In this document: positions 8,250 through 17,407 of the stretch, piece by piece | Layout of the letters: each line of letters starts with the position of its first letter | Numbering within the stretch: the first letter of the stretch is position 1 | Assembly (NCBI GenBank): GCA_013003715.1 | Contig: JABDIN010000080.1 | Span: 1-64,000 of the forward strand | Length of the DNA: 64,000 nucleotides | Direction of reading: 5' to 3' | Source of the DNA: Desulfobacteraceae bacterium | Lineage (GTDB): Bacteria; Desulfobacterota; Desulfobacteria; Desulfobacterales; Desulfosarcinaceae | Notes under the pieces: model-generated | Databases searched by the model: none | Seen by the model: only the letters and a program-made list of their open reading frames with translations | Told to the model about the DNA's origin: nothing | Made by a program: the position numbers and the translations under genes

Positions 8250-10871
8250 ATGTCCAATTATCAGGTTGCAGTGAATAGCGTTGTTCCATGGAAACGACGG
8301 TGGATCTTTTGGATCGCCATATACGTTCTGCTATTGGGACTTTCCCATACGGTAAGAATGGCGGCACCAGACACTCCCCGGCCCGCCGATGGACAACACT
8401 CCATCGCCCTGCAATCTTATGGAGATCAAGAGACAGGAGACTCACCTGTTCACATACGCTACATTGATACTCAACCCGGGGCTTCCGAAAACGAGACGAT
8501 CATTTTGCTATTGCACGGCAGCCCCATGGCGGCAGTGACCGTATTCCCGGAACTGATTCAGCGGTTGTCAACCAACGCCCGCGTCATAGCACCTGATTTG
8601 CCTGGATTCGGCAGATCCACCCGAACCATTCCCGACTATTCCATTCAAGCCCATGCTGAGTATATGAAACGCTTCCTGGAGCGCATAGGTGTTGCCAGAT
8701 ATCATGCCGTTGCCTACAGCATGGGCAGCGGTGTCGCCCTGAATCTGTATGAATTGCATCCGGAAAAAATGCAATCGCTTACCATGTTGTCCGCCATCGG
8801 TGTTCAGGAATTCGAATTGCTTGGAGATTACCATCTCAATCATGCCCTGCATGGCGCACAGCTGCTGTTTTTCCGATTTATCACCGATTGGATTCCGCAT
8901 TTTGGTATCCTTGACCAAATACCGCTGAACCTCGCCTACGCCAAAAATTTCTACCACTCCGACCAGCGGCCTCTCAGATCCATTCTCAGTGGTTTTTCAC
9001 CGGCCACATTGATTATCCATAGCAATGAAGACTACTTTGTTCCCATGGAAGCGGCAAATGAGCATTTTCGTATCGTCCCCCAGGGTGAACTGAAAATTTA
9101 CCCTGGCGGCCATCTCATGATCCTGTCCGAAGGCGAATCTCTTGCTGAGGACATCCATGATTTCATAACCCGTGTGGGGCAAGGAGAGGCCAAAACCCGT
9201 GCGGAAGCCGATACGGATCGGGCCATCGCATCGTCCGTACCGTTTTCAAGCATTCGGGTGCCGGAAGTCCGGGGGACGACCCTGGCGGCGATCATTGTTC
9301 TCATCGCACTGGCCACACTCATCAGCGAAGATGCCACCTGTATCGGGGCCGGACTTCTGACAGCGCGGGGGTTTATCGGTTTTTTACCAGCCGTGTTCGG
9401 CTGCTTTGCCGGTATTGTGATCGGAGATGTTCTTTTATTCTTAGCCGGGAGGTTTTTTGGCAAACCGGCCCTCGGCAGGGCCCCGCTGAAGTGGTTTTTC
9501 AAAAAAGAAGATGTCGAACGGGCATTCCACTGGTTTTCAGCACACGGTCCCGGGATCATTCTTGTCTCGCGGTTTCTGCCCGGAAGCCGTTTACCCACGT
9601 ACTTTGCCGCCGGAATGCTGGGAATGAAGATTCGCACTTTTTTTCTATACTTTTGCATGGCCGGGATAGTCTGGACTCCACTGCTTGTCGGATTGGCAAT
9701 GCTTTTGGGGGATCAGCTGTATGCGCATTATGGATATGTCCAAAAATACGGTATATGGACATTTGCCGGCATTTTCATTGTGTTGATGATTTTCATTCGC
9801 ATCCTGATTCCCCTGTTCACCCATCGCGGCAGACGCCTGTTGTTGTCCACCTGGCGCCGGAAAGTGAGCTATGAATTCTGGCCGCCCTACATTTTTTACC
9901 TGCCGGTTGTCGGCTATATACTATATCTCACTTTAAAACACGGGAATCCTACACTGTTCACTGCCGCCAACCCGTCCATACCCAATGGCAGCGGTTTTCT
10001 GGGGGAATCAAAAAGCCGGATCCTCGACGGGCTGAATGACTCATCAGAATATCTGCCACACTATGATATTGTCAAAAGGCAATTACCGTTTCACGAAAAA
10101 ATCACCAGAGTGGAATCATTCCTCACGAACAATGGGTCTCATTATCCCATTGTGCTGAAGCCCGATATCGGACAGCGTGGCAAAGGAGTTGCCATCGCCA
10201 GATCAATCACGGATGTCAACGACTTTTTCGCGACATCTGAACATGACACCATTGTACAGGAATATGTGGATGGACATGAGTACGGCGTTTTTTACTACCG
10301 GTATCCAGGCTCAACAAAAGGAAAAATTCTTTCGATTACCGACAAAAAACTCCTAACCGTTGAGGGTGATGGCCATCTGTCCCTGGAACAATTGATCCTC
10401 AAGCATGAACGTGCCTTGTGCATGGCGCCGACACACTTTACCAAACACCGGCATCAACTCTACCGGATAATTGACGCCGGAGAGATCGTTCCCCTGGTGG
10501 AGTTGGGCACCCACAGCCTTGGGGCCCTGTTTTTGGATGGAAGCCATGTTCTGACCCCGAAACTGGAAGCAAAAATTGATGGCATCAGCAAATCCTTCAA
10601 GGGATTCTATTTCGGCCGGTACGACATTCGAACACCGGTAGTGGAAGATTTTAAGGCCGGCAGGAATTTTAAAATCCTGGAACTCAATGGTGTAACCGCG
10701 GAAGCCACTCATATATACGATCCCAAGAACAGCATATTTGCGGCATATCAAATGTTATTCAAGCAATGGCGGATCGCCTTTGACATCGGGGCCATAAATG
10801 CCCTGAACGGTGCCAAACCACTATCATTCTTTCAGTTTTTGAAGCTGATAATGCATAAGGACATACCATGA
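8250..10871 (+). CDS. Alpha/beta hydrolase-DedA-ATP-grasp fusion protein
   Basis: An unusual membrane protein of about 873 residues. Numbering from an upstream ATG at 8211: a signal-anchor helix (about 28-48); an alpha/beta hydrolase (about 80-325) with Ser170 in YSMGSG, Asp274 in NEDYF and His301 in GGHLM forming a complete triad; a DedA/VTT (SNARE-associated) membrane domain (about 355-545) with the SEDA acidic motif and SRFLPGSR; then an ATP-grasp domain (about 600-870) with the nucleotide loop LKPDIGQRGKG and a metal-binding LELNG. DedA-type proteins move lipids across membranes and ATP-grasp enzymes join a carboxylate to an amine or thiol, so the fusion could process a lipid-linked substrate. 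ATG 8250 is preferred because AGAGG lies 9 nt upstream. The next gene overlaps by 4 nt. Confidence 0.85.
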   Translation: MSNYQVAVNSVVPWKRRWIFWIAIYVLLLGLSHTVRMAAPDTPRPADGQHSIALQSYGDQETGDSPVHIRYIDTQPGASENETIILLLHGSPMAAVTVFPELIQRLSTNARVIAPDLPGFGRSTRTIPDYSIQAHAEYMKRFLERIGVARYHAVAYSMGSGVALNLYELHPEKMQSLTMLSAIGVQEFELLGDYHLNHALHGAQLLFFRFITDWIPHFGILDQIPLNLAYAKNFYHSDQRPLRSILSGFSPATLIIHSNEDYFVPMEAANEHFRIVPQGELKIYPGGHLMILSEGESLAEDIHDFITRVGQGEAKTRAEADTDRAIASSVPFSSIRVPEVRGTTLAAIIVLIALATLISEDATCIGAGLLTARGFIGFLPAVFGCFAGIVIGDVLLFLAGRFFGKPALGRAPLKWFFKKEDVERAFHWFSAHGPGIILVSRFLPGSRLPTYFAAGMLGMKIRTFFLYFCMAGIVWTPLLVGLAMLLGDQLYAHYGYVQKYGIWTFAGIFIVLMIFIRILIPLFTHRGRRLLLSTWRRKVSYEFWPPYIFYLPVVGYILYLTLKHGNPTLFTAANPSIPNGSGFLGESKSRILDGLNDSSEYLPHYDIVKRQLPFHEKITRVESFLTNNGSHYPIVLKPDIGQRGKGVAIARSITDVNDFFATSEHDTIVQEYVDGHEYGVFYYRYPGSTKGKILSITDKKLLTVEGDGHLSLEQLILKHERALCMAPTHFTKHRHQLYRIIDAGEIVPLVELGTHSLGALFLDGSHVLTPKLEAKIDGISKSFKGFYFGRYDIRTPVVEDFKAGRNFKILELNGVTAEATHIYDPKNSIFAAYQMLFKQWRIAFDIGAINALNGAKPLSFFQFLKLIMHKDIP

Positions 10872-12160
10872 AAAATGACATGACAACGGAACCCATCAAA
10901 AACACTGACATCTCCTCACCAGGCATTTTGCCCCAACGGCAACGTGCAAAGATACGAAACGACTGGCTGAAGGAACGGCTCGACACACTCCTCCCGGAAC
11001 TGATGCACCTGGCAAAAATAGATATGTGGGTTGTCATTGCGCGCGAATACAATGAAGATCCGGTGATCATGAGTTTGCTGCCGGAGCCGAACATGAATGC
11101 CCGGCGCCGGACAATGCTGGTTTTCGCACTTACGGAAACAGGTGTAGAGTGCCTGCACATCGGAAAACAAAAGCTCAAGGGATATTATAAAAATGTCTGG
11201 GAAGAGACATCGGAAAAACAATTCGCTTGTCTTCAACGTATCATACGCGAGAAAAATCCGAAAACCGTCGGTATTAACGTCTCACATATTTTTCCCTTCG
11301 GTGATGGCCTGTCCCATAGCCTTTATCTCCGCCTGATGGAAGAATTAGGCCCGTTCAGCCGCCGGATCAAAAGCGCTGAAAAACTCTGTGTGGCCTGGCT
11401 GGAAACACGGATCAAGCCGGAGTTGAGTGTCTACCCCGATCTGGTCAACATCAACCATGCCATCATCAGGGAGGCCTTCAGCAGAAAAGTGATTTCACCG
11501 GGAGTCACCACGGTCGATGATGTGGCGTGGTGGATGCGGCAGAAAATAACGGATCTGGGTCTTCGCGCCTGGTTTCAACCCACCGTCGATCTGCAGGCCC
11601 GTGACGTGACATTCTCGGACGAAAACCCACGACGAACGATTTTGCCGGGCGACATGCTCCATTGTGATATTGGTTTCTCATACCTGGGGTTGAATACCGA
11701 CAATCAGCAACTCGCCTATGTATTGAAGGACGGCGAAACAGATGCGCCTGAGGGATTGAAACAGGCGCTCACAGCGGGGAACCAGCTTCAGGACATACTG
11801 GCGGGTACGATGAAAACAGGCATGACGGGGAATCAGATTTTAAAAGAAGCCCGGCAAAATGCAAAGGCGGCCGGCTTGGATCCCAGCATCTACACCCATC
11901 CCCTGGGATATCACGGACATGGTGCCGGTCCCGTTATCGGCCTGTATGACAATCAGGAAGGCATCAGTGGAAATGGAGACTATCCTTTAAATGAAGATAC
12001 GGTATACGCCATCGAATTGAATGTGAAGCGAAATATTCCCGAATGGGGTGATCAGCCGGTGGCCATCTATCTTGAAGAAGATGCCAAATGGAGCAATGGT
12101 GAGCTGACGTTTCTGGGTGGGCGGCAGAAGGCTTTGCACCTTATTGGTCCAAATGCATAG
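10868..12160 (+). CDS. M24 family metallopeptidase (Xaa-Pro peptidase-like)
   Basis: A 430-residue protein with the pita-bread fold of creatinase/aminopeptidase P. Likely metal ligands are visible in CDIGF, in NTDNQQ, in the His segment GYHGHG, in AIELNV and in the late YLEEDA. The N-terminal half (about 20-190) fits the creatinase N-domain. There is no signal peptide, so it should be cytoplasmic. It starts with ATGA overlapping the stop of the hydrolase-DedA-ATP-grasp gene, which implies translational coupling and a shared pathway. One inference is cleavage of a peptide or amide bond made or handled by the ATP-grasp domain. The last gene of the + strand cluster, it is followed by a hairpin terminator. 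Confidence 0.85.
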   Translation: MKNDMTTEPIKNTDISSPGILPQRQRAKIRNDWLKERLDTLLPELMHLAKIDMWVVIAREYNEDPVIMSLLPEPNMNARRRTMLVFALTETGVECLHIGKQKLKGYYKNVWEETSEKQFACLQRIIREKNPKTVGINVSHIFPFGDGLSHSLYLRLMEELGPFSRRIKSAEKLCVAWLETRIKPELSVYPDLVNINHAIIREAFSRKVISPGVTTVDDVAWWMRQKITDLGLRAWFQPTVDLQARDVTFSDENPRRTILPGDMLHCDIGFSYLGLNTDNQQLAYVLKDGETDAPEGLKQALTAGNQLQDILAGTMKTGMTGNQILKEARQNAKAAGLDPSIYTHPLGYHGHGAGPVIGLYDNQEGISGNGDYPLNEDTVYAIELNVKRNIPEWGDQPVAIYLEEDAKWSNGELTFLGGRQKALHLIGPNA

Positions 12161-12217
12161 CTTGCCATTGAACTGAGGAAATAATCCGGTACAGCGGGAC
12201 GCGGCTTGCCGTACCTG

Positions 12218-12260
12218 AAAAAAGGGTGGCCCGTCATCCAGCTCCGGACCACCCTTTTTA
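12218..12260. terminator. Bidirectional terminator
   Basis: AAAAAGGGTGG (12219-12229) pairs with CCACCCTTTTT (12249-12259). T runs on both strands let it end the M24 gene on + and the cold-shock gene on -, which converge here. Confidence 0.8.
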
Positions 12261-12274
12261 AAATCTAAAAGTTG

Positions 12275-12475
12275 CTATACAACGACTACATTTACAGCTG
12301 CCGGACCCTTCTGGCCCTGCTCGATGTCAAATGTAACGCGGTCGCCTTCATTAAGAGACCTGAAGCCGGTCATTGCGATCGCTGAATGATGTACGAATAC
12401 ATCCGGACCGTCTTCCTGCTCAATAAAGCCAAAACCCTTACTGTCATTAAACCATTTTACGACGCCATTCGCCAT
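12275..12475 (-). CDS. csp: Cold-shock domain protein
   Basis: A 66-residue single cold-shock domain with both RNA-binding motifs: RNP1 as KGFGFIE and RNP2 as DVFVHHS. Length and sequence match the CspA family, which melts RNA secondary structure. AAAGGAGTG lies just before the ATG. About 150 nt of AT-rich sequence upstream (12476-12640) could be the long structured 5' leader that many csp mRNAs carry, but no fold was computed. Which csp paralogue this is, and whether it is cold-induced, cannot be told. Confidence 0.95.
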   Translation of the reverse strand: MANGVVKWFNDSKGFGFIEQEDGPDVFVHHSAIAMTGFRSLNEGDRVTFDIEQGQKGPAAVNVVVV

Positions 12476-12735
12476 TACGGCACACTCCTTTCAAAAAATT
12501 CTCGTAATTCCAAACTCAGGGGGACCCATTTCCGTAATCAGATTTTCCCTGAAACATGAAATTGGCCCATTGTTGAGAGCGGACCTTTCATGATTTTCTA
12601 ATTTCATACCATAATTTTTAAAAAAATCAACTGGATTTACTATAAATTTGTGCGTGTTCAATCGTCGGCAGGAATGGAAAATCATCTACGGGAAAGGCCC
12701 GGTTTTCAATTCCACAGGTAGTCGTCCAGTACGTT

Positions 12736-13986
12736 CTAAATCATCTCCAGAGCGCACGCCATGGCCACGCCGCCACCACCGCACAAGGTGGCAAGCCCCA
12801 TGGATTTACCACTGCGCTTCATTTCATACAGCAGCGTGACCATAATCCGGCACCCTGTGGCGCCCACAGGGTGGCCGAGACCGATCCCCGAGCCGTTGAC
12901 ATTGGTAATCTCCCGCTTTAATCCCAGCTCCATTTCGCACCCGAGGTACTGGGCGGCAAACGCCTCATTAAGCTCAATACGCTCAAAATCTTCTATCTTC
13001 AGCTCGCTTGCGTTCATGAGATCATGAACAGCCGGCGTCGGAGATAATCCCATGATGGCCGGATGGCAAGCCCCGTGACCGATGGCTTTTATCCGTGCCA
13101 GCGGCTTGAGGCCCAACGCCTTGGCTTTTTCAGCCGACATGATGAGCATGGCCGCAGATCCGTCATTGATCCCACTTGAATTGCCGGCCGTGACTTTCCC
13201 GGTTTTCGGGACGAATGCGGGGGGCAACGCCTTCAATTCTTCCAGGGTAATGCCGGGACGAAAGTGCTCATCACACTCAAACCGAACTATCCCTTTTTTT
13301 CTGTGGGACATCTCCACGGGAATGATCTCATCCTTGAACAGACCCGCGATGGTGGCTTGTTCGGCGTTCTGATGACTGCGCAACGCCAACTCATCCATCT
13401 GCTCCCGGGTGATACCCAGTTTTTGTGCCACAAATTCAGCCGTGTGCCCCATGATGTATGGTTTGCCGACAAAATAGGATGCGGGCGCCTCACTGGTATC
13501 CAGTGGCGCATCCGCGGTTAGTGGCGAATAATATGAACCGCAATGAAGGGCGTGGATCATTGCGTCGGCAAAGGCCTGATCCTGCAAGCGCGCCCCCCAT
13601 CGCGCCGACGGTACCGTATATGGTACTCCGGACATATGTTCAACACCACCGGCCAGGATAACATCGGCCATCCCGGCCTGGATCATGGCCATACCCGACA
13701 CCACGGCCTCCATACCGGATATACAGACCCGATTGATGGTGACCGCAGGTACGGTATCCGGAATGCCCGCCAGTAAAGCGCCCACCCGGGTGGTATTCAG
13801 GGCATCGTGGTGTTCCACACAACATCCGAATCGAATATCATCAATAATTTCCGGGTCAATACCGGCACGACGGATCACTTCTTTTATAGTCGTTGCCGCG
13901 AGCATGGGACCATTTGCATCTTTCAGACTCCCACCGAAAGCCCCTATGGGCGTGCGGCAGGCAGAAACAATAACCACCTCTTTCAT
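12736..13986 (-). CDS. Acetyl-CoA acetyltransferase (thiolase)
   Basis: A 416-residue biosynthetic or degradative thiolase. It condenses two acetyl-CoA or cleaves 3-ketoacyl-CoA. The nucleophilic Cys is in NRVCISGMEA, the NEAFA motif is present, the catalytic His is in GLGHPVGATG, and the second Cys is in LCGGGG near the C-terminus. The start at 13986 is preferred over a TTG four codons earlier, because GGAGGG lies 5 nt before this ATG. It stands alone between the csp gene and the divergent zinc operon. The family is certain; the chain-length preference is unknown. Confidence 0.93.
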   Translation of the reverse strand: MKEVVIVSACRTPIGAFGGSLKDANGPMLAATTIKEVIRRAGIDPEIIDDIRFGCCVEHHDALNTTRVGALLAGIPDTVPAVTINRVCISGMEAVVSGMAMIQAGMADVILAGGVEHMSGVPYTVPSARWGARLQDQAFADAMIHALHCGSYYSPLTADAPLDTSEAPASYFVGKPYIMGHTAEFVAQKLGITREQMDELALRSHQNAEQATIAGLFKDEIIPVEMSHRKKGIVRFECDEHFRPGITLEELKALPPAFVPKTGKVTAGNSSGINDGSAAMLIMSAEKAKALGLKPLARIKAIGHGACHPAIMGLSPTPAVHDLMNASELKIEDFERIELNEAFAAQYLGCEMELGLKREITNVNGSGIGLGHPVGATGCRIMVTLLYEMKRSGKSMGLATLCGGGGVAMACALEMI

Positions 13987-14149
13987 AATTCCCTCCAATA
14001 CATTCAGGTAAAATCGTCTGCAAAGCCTATATCATAAATTTCGTTCGGATGACCATTTGAATATAACACCCACCGCATTATATGCCGGAATAATTGTCAG
14101 CCCTCGTGGTCAAAAACCGGTTACCACCGGTATCGATCAATCCCCCCAA

Positions 14150-14176
14150 TTTTAATGCAAATTTTTTGCATTAAAA
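14150..14176. promoter_or_regulatory. Perfect 12-bp palindrome, candidate operator
   Basis: TTTTAATGCAAA (14150-14161) and its exact reverse complement (14165-14176) flank a 3-nt centre. It lies in the 342-bp divergent gap between the thiolase and znuA genes, about 150-165 bp from either start. Its core TGCAA/TTGCA recurs in the second dyad closer to znuA. A Zur-type site for the Fur-family gene downstream is a reasonable inference; an AT-rich bidirectional terminator-like stem is the alternative. Confidence 0.45.
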
Positions 14177-14260
14177 GGTTGCCTTCCCATGATTTATGGT
14201 TATTATAGAATATTATTTTATTACAATTAGTTAACAATTTTTCGGGTGGGATAACTAAAT

Positions 14261-14290
14261 ATTGTGCAATATAAATTAAGTTGCAACAAT
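14261..14290. promoter_or_regulatory. Imperfect TTGCAA dyad upstream of znuA
   Basis: ATTGTGCAAT (14261-14270) and TTGCAACAAT (14281-14290) are reverse complements apart from a one-base indel. The element ends 38 bp before the znuA start, where a metal repressor would block transcription. It shares the TGCAA core with the palindrome at 14150. The remaining 13987-14328 sequence is AT-rich and non-coding. Confidence 0.4.
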
Positions 14291-14328
14291 TCGTCGGACA
14301 TAAGTGAATATAGAAAGGAATCCATGGA

Positions 14329-15216
14329 ATGATACATCACCTAAGGATATCTATCATACTGAAACTTTTATTATTATCGCTGATTGTCACATTGTCCGCC
14401 GATGCAAAAGTAGCGGTGTTCGTGAGCGTCTTACCGCAACAATATTTCGTCGAGGAAATCGGCAAGGACCTGGTGGATGTTCAGACAATGGTGCTCCCGG
14501 GCGCTAATCCGGCCACGTATGAACCCAGGCCCCGGCAGATGGCGGCCATTTCAAAAGCACGTTTATATTTTGCCGTTGGCGTCCCCTTTGAATCAGCCTG
14601 GCTCAAAAAAATCGTCTCCGCAAACCCTTCCATGCGGGTCGTCCACACGGACGACAACATAAAAAAAATCCCCATGGCCGTTCATCGTCATGAAGGAGAA
14701 AGTCATTCGGACGATGATCACAACCATGGCATCATGGACCCGCATATTTGGCTTTCACCACCCAATGTTAAGGTGATGGCCGGCCACATTCTCAACGCAT
14801 TGACGGCGGCAGACCCGGAAAACCAAAAAGCGTATGAGTTCAACCACCGGAATTTCATGTCCAGGATCGATATGCTCGACGATCAGCTCCGCACAGTCTT
14901 TTCCGAAAAAAAAGGGCTTGAGTTCATGGTTTTTCATCCGGCCTGGGGATATTTTGCACAGGCGTATGGGCTGCACCAGGTGCCCATTGAAGCGGAAGGC
15001 AAAAACCCCAAGCCCGCCCGATTGAAATCTTTGATCGAGCATGCCCGATCACGTCAGATACAGGTGCTGTTCGTCCAGCCCCAGTTTTCATCAAAAAGTG
15101 CGGAACGGGTTGCACGGGAAATCGGCGGAACAGTGGTGTTTGTTGACCCCCTGGCGCTGAACTGGATGGAAAATCTGCAAATAGTGGCGGAAAACTTCAA
15201 ATCCGCCCTGAGGTGA
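14329..15216 (+). CDS. znuA: Zinc ABC transporter substrate-binding protein
   Basis: A cluster A-I periplasmic metal-binding protein of 295 residues. It has a hydrophobic N-terminal signal (about 8-26), the metal-site segments NPATYEPRP, DPHIWLSP and FHPAWGYF, and a His/Asp-rich loop (about 122-138, HRHEGESHSDDDHNHG) that marks zinc rather than manganese binders. AAAGGAA precedes the ATG by 9 nt. It overlaps znuC by 4 nt and is first in the operon znuA-znuC-znuB-zur. Repression by zinc through the Fur-family protein encoded at the end of the operon is likely. Confidence 0.93.
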   Translation: MIHHLRISIILKLLLLSLIVTLSADAKVAVFVSVLPQQYFVEEIGKDLVDVQTMVLPGANPATYEPRPRQMAAISKARLYFAVGVPFESAWLKKIVSANPSMRVVHTDDNIKKIPMAVHRHEGESHSDDDHNHGIMDPHIWLSPPNVKVMAGHILNALTAADPENQKAYEFNHRNFMSRIDMLDDQLRTVFSEKKGLEFMVFHPAWGYFAQAYGLHQVPIEAEGKNPKPARLKSLIEHARSRQIQVLFVQPQFSSKSAERVAREIGGTVVFVDPLALNWMENLQIVAENFKSALR

Positions 15217-16016
15217 AAAACAGGTTTATTAAAATGGACATCGAAACCCCCATCGTGAAGGTAAACGAGCTTGACTTTTCCTATGGCAACGAGCCGGTAT
15301 TGGAAAATGTAAGCTTCAGTATCCGCCAAGGCGATTTTGTGGCCGTTATCGGTCCCAACGGCGGTGGCAAGACGACTTTGCTTAAATTGATGCTCGGCTT
15401 GTTGAAACCCCAAAACGGGACCATCGAGATCTTGGGATCACCGGCCGGGAAAGTGTCCCATCTCATCGGTTATGTCCCCCAGGACGTCCATATCAACAGC
15501 AGTTTCCCCATAACGACCCTGGATGTGGTGTTGATGGGGAAGCTGGGGCCGGATAAAAGATGGGCCAAAAACTCGGCCGGAAACCGCGAGGAAGCCAGGC
15601 AAGCCCTCGACCGAATGGGTATGAGCGGATACGAAAACCATCGAATCGGAGAACTTTCCGGTGGACAGCGTCAACGGGTGTTTATCGCAAGGGCGTTGGC
15701 CACCAACCCACGATTGTTGCTCCTCGATGAGCCCACCGCCAGCATTGATTCCAAAGGGCAAACCGATTTTTTCAAACTGCTCAAATCGCTCAACGAGCAC
15801 ATGACCATCCTGGTGGTAAGCCATGATCTTCTGGTCATTTCGACACATGTCAAATCCGTGGCCTGTGTGAACCGAAGGCTTCACTATCACAACGATACCG
15901 AACTGACCGGTGATATGCTTGAGACCATGTACCCGTGCACAGTGGAGGATGTATGCCCCGTGGAGCTAGTGGCCCATGGTGTACCTCACCGCGTGCTGAA
16001 ACAGCATAAAGAGTAA
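15213..16016 (+). CDS. znuC: Zinc ABC transporter ATP-binding protein
   Basis: An ABC ATPase of 267 residues with Walker A GPNGGGKTT, signature LSGGQRQR, Walker B LLLLDEP and a switch His in VVSHD. It powers zinc import with the ZnuB permease. The reading frame opens with GTG overlapping the znuA stop; an ATG at 15234 with a nearby purine stretch is an alternative start that removes seven residues before the conserved domain. The extended C-terminus carries Cys and His residues and is typical of metal-transport ATPases. Confidence 0.93.
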   Translation: MKNRFIKMDIETPIVKVNELDFSYGNEPVLENVSFSIRQGDFVAVIGPNGGGKTTLLKLMLGLLKPQNGTIEILGSPAGKVSHLIGYVPQDVHINSSFPITTLDVVLMGKLGPDKRWAKNSAGNREEARQALDRMGMSGYENHRIGELSGGQRQRVFIARALATNPRLLLLDEPTASIDSKGQTDFFKLLKSLNEHMTILVVSHDLLVISTHVKSVACVNRRLHYHNDTELTGDMLETMYPCTVEDVCPVELVAHGVPHRVLKQHKE

Positions 16017-16021
16017 CGGAA

Positions 16022-16891
16022 ATGAATGAAGCGCTGCAATTTGAATTTATGCAAAATGCATTGATGGCGGGTTTGTTGGCCAGTGTCATCTGCGGCATAA
16101 TGGGCACATTGATCGTGGTCAATCGGATCGTATTTCTGTCCGGTGGGATTGCTCACGCCGCATACGGGGGCATCGGACTGGCATTTTTTTTCGGCTGGCC
16201 CTACCTTGTGGGAACACTGGGATTCTCTCTGGTTGCCGCCATGATAATGGCGGCCGTTACCCTTCGGGCCCGGCATAGGGCAGATACCATCATCGGCGTC
16301 ATATGGGCTTTGGGTATGGCCACCGGTATTATTCTGCTGGACCTGACGCCAGGATACAATGTCGACCTCATGAGTTACCTGTTCGGCAGTATCCTCACCG
16401 TACCATCGTCGGAATTGTGGATCATGCTGATCATGGCCGGTCTGATTACAGGTCTTGTGGGCCTGTTCTATAAAGATATACTGGCGCTGTCCTACGATGA
16501 AGAGTTTGCCAGGATCCGGGGCGTGCCCGTGAGAAGTCTCTACTTCACGCTAATCGGCATGCTGGCCGTCACCATTGTTATCGTCATCCAGGTGGTCGGA
16601 CTGATTCTGATCATCGCCCTGTTGACAATCCCGCCGTTTATCATGGAGAAGTATGCCAAATCCATGTTTCAAATGATGGCCGGCGCCAGTGTTTTAGCCG
16701 CCGTTTTCACCATAGCCGGGCTATGGCTGTCGTATGAATTTGACCTTACTTCAGGTGCAACCATCATTCTGGTGGCGGGAACCGGTTTTTTTCTGTCTTT
16801 GGGAATCGACCAATTGTTGAACATACAACGGCGTAGGGCAGTTCGCCCGCCAGAGAAAAAAATAAACAGCGGTTTACGAAAACAGGAGTAG
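16022..16891 (+). CDS. znuB: Zinc ABC transporter permease
   Basis: An integral membrane protein of 289 residues with about eight hydrophobic segments. It contains the conserved permease stretch GGIAHAAYGG and the EEFARIRG loop characteristic of the ABC-3 family (ZnuB/MntB). It starts 5 bp after znuC and ends 4 bp before the Fur-family gene, so all four genes form one operon. Confidence 0.93.
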   Translation: MNEALQFEFMQNALMAGLLASVICGIMGTLIVVNRIVFLSGGIAHAAYGGIGLAFFFGWPYLVGTLGFSLVAAMIMAAVTLRARHRADTIIGVIWALGMATGIILLDLTPGYNVDLMSYLFGSILTVPSSELWIMLIMAGLITGLVGLFYKDILALSYDEEFARIRGVPVRSLYFTLIGMLAVTIVIVIQVVGLILIIALLTIPPFIMEKYAKSMFQMMAGASVLAAVFTIAGLWLSYEFDLTSGATIILVAGTGFFLSLGIDQLLNIQRRRAVRPPEKKINSGLRKQE

Positions 16892-16895
16892 TCAA

Positions 16896-17324
16896 ATGTG
16901 CCATCATTGTGATTACAAGAGCCTACTGGAACAATCCGGATTAGGCGCTTCGGAGAACAGATTATCTGTATTGGAGGTAATCGGTAATAACAGTTACCCC
17001 TTGTCAGCGGGCGATATTTTCAAAACCGTTGAGCGGCATTCCGCCATAAACCGGGTTACGGTTTACCGGATTCTTGACGTGCTGGTCGACCATGGCATCG
17101 TGGACCGCATCAGCACCGGTGGCCGGGCGTTCTATTACGGTCTGGCCCCGAACTCCCACCACCAGCCCCACTCTCATTTTTACTGCAAACACTGCGGGCA
17201 GATGGACTGCCTGAATCCGGAAAGCCTGAGCGTTGATGCAAACCTGTTAAAAAAAACATTTCCCGGACGTATCGACAAAGTTGAAGTCCGCGTCGATGGC
17301 ATTTGCAAAAACTGCATCAAATAA
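16896..17324 (+). CDS. zur: Fur-family metal regulator, probably Zur
   Basis: A 142-residue Fur-type repressor with an N-terminal winged helix (about 15-85, NRVTVYRILDVL) and a C-terminal dimerisation and metal domain. The metal-site segment HHQPHSHFYC and two CxxC pairs (CKHC, CKNC) suggest a structural zinc. An additional CHHC at residues 2-5 is unusual and may add a metal contact. Its place directly behind znuB makes zinc sensing the most likely role; the name rests on this context. GGAGT lies just before the start. Confidence 0.85.
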   Translation: MCHHCDYKSLLEQSGLGASENRLSVLEVIGNNSYPLSAGDIFKTVERHSAINRVTVYRILDVLVDHGIVDRISTGGRAFYYGLAPNSHHQPHSHFYCKHCGQMDCLNPESLSVDANLLKKTFPGRIDKVEVRVDGICKNCIK

Positions 17325-17407
17325 TTGACATAGTGAATAAGATCTTCAACAGCTATTTGTAACCCCGTTACCTGGAATAGATTGCCTCAATTGCCGGATA
17401 AGATACT

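Noticed and set aside
12491-12685. 64-codon frame upstream of the cold-shock gene
   Set aside because: It lies in the probable csp leader, has no ribosome site and no recognisable sequence.
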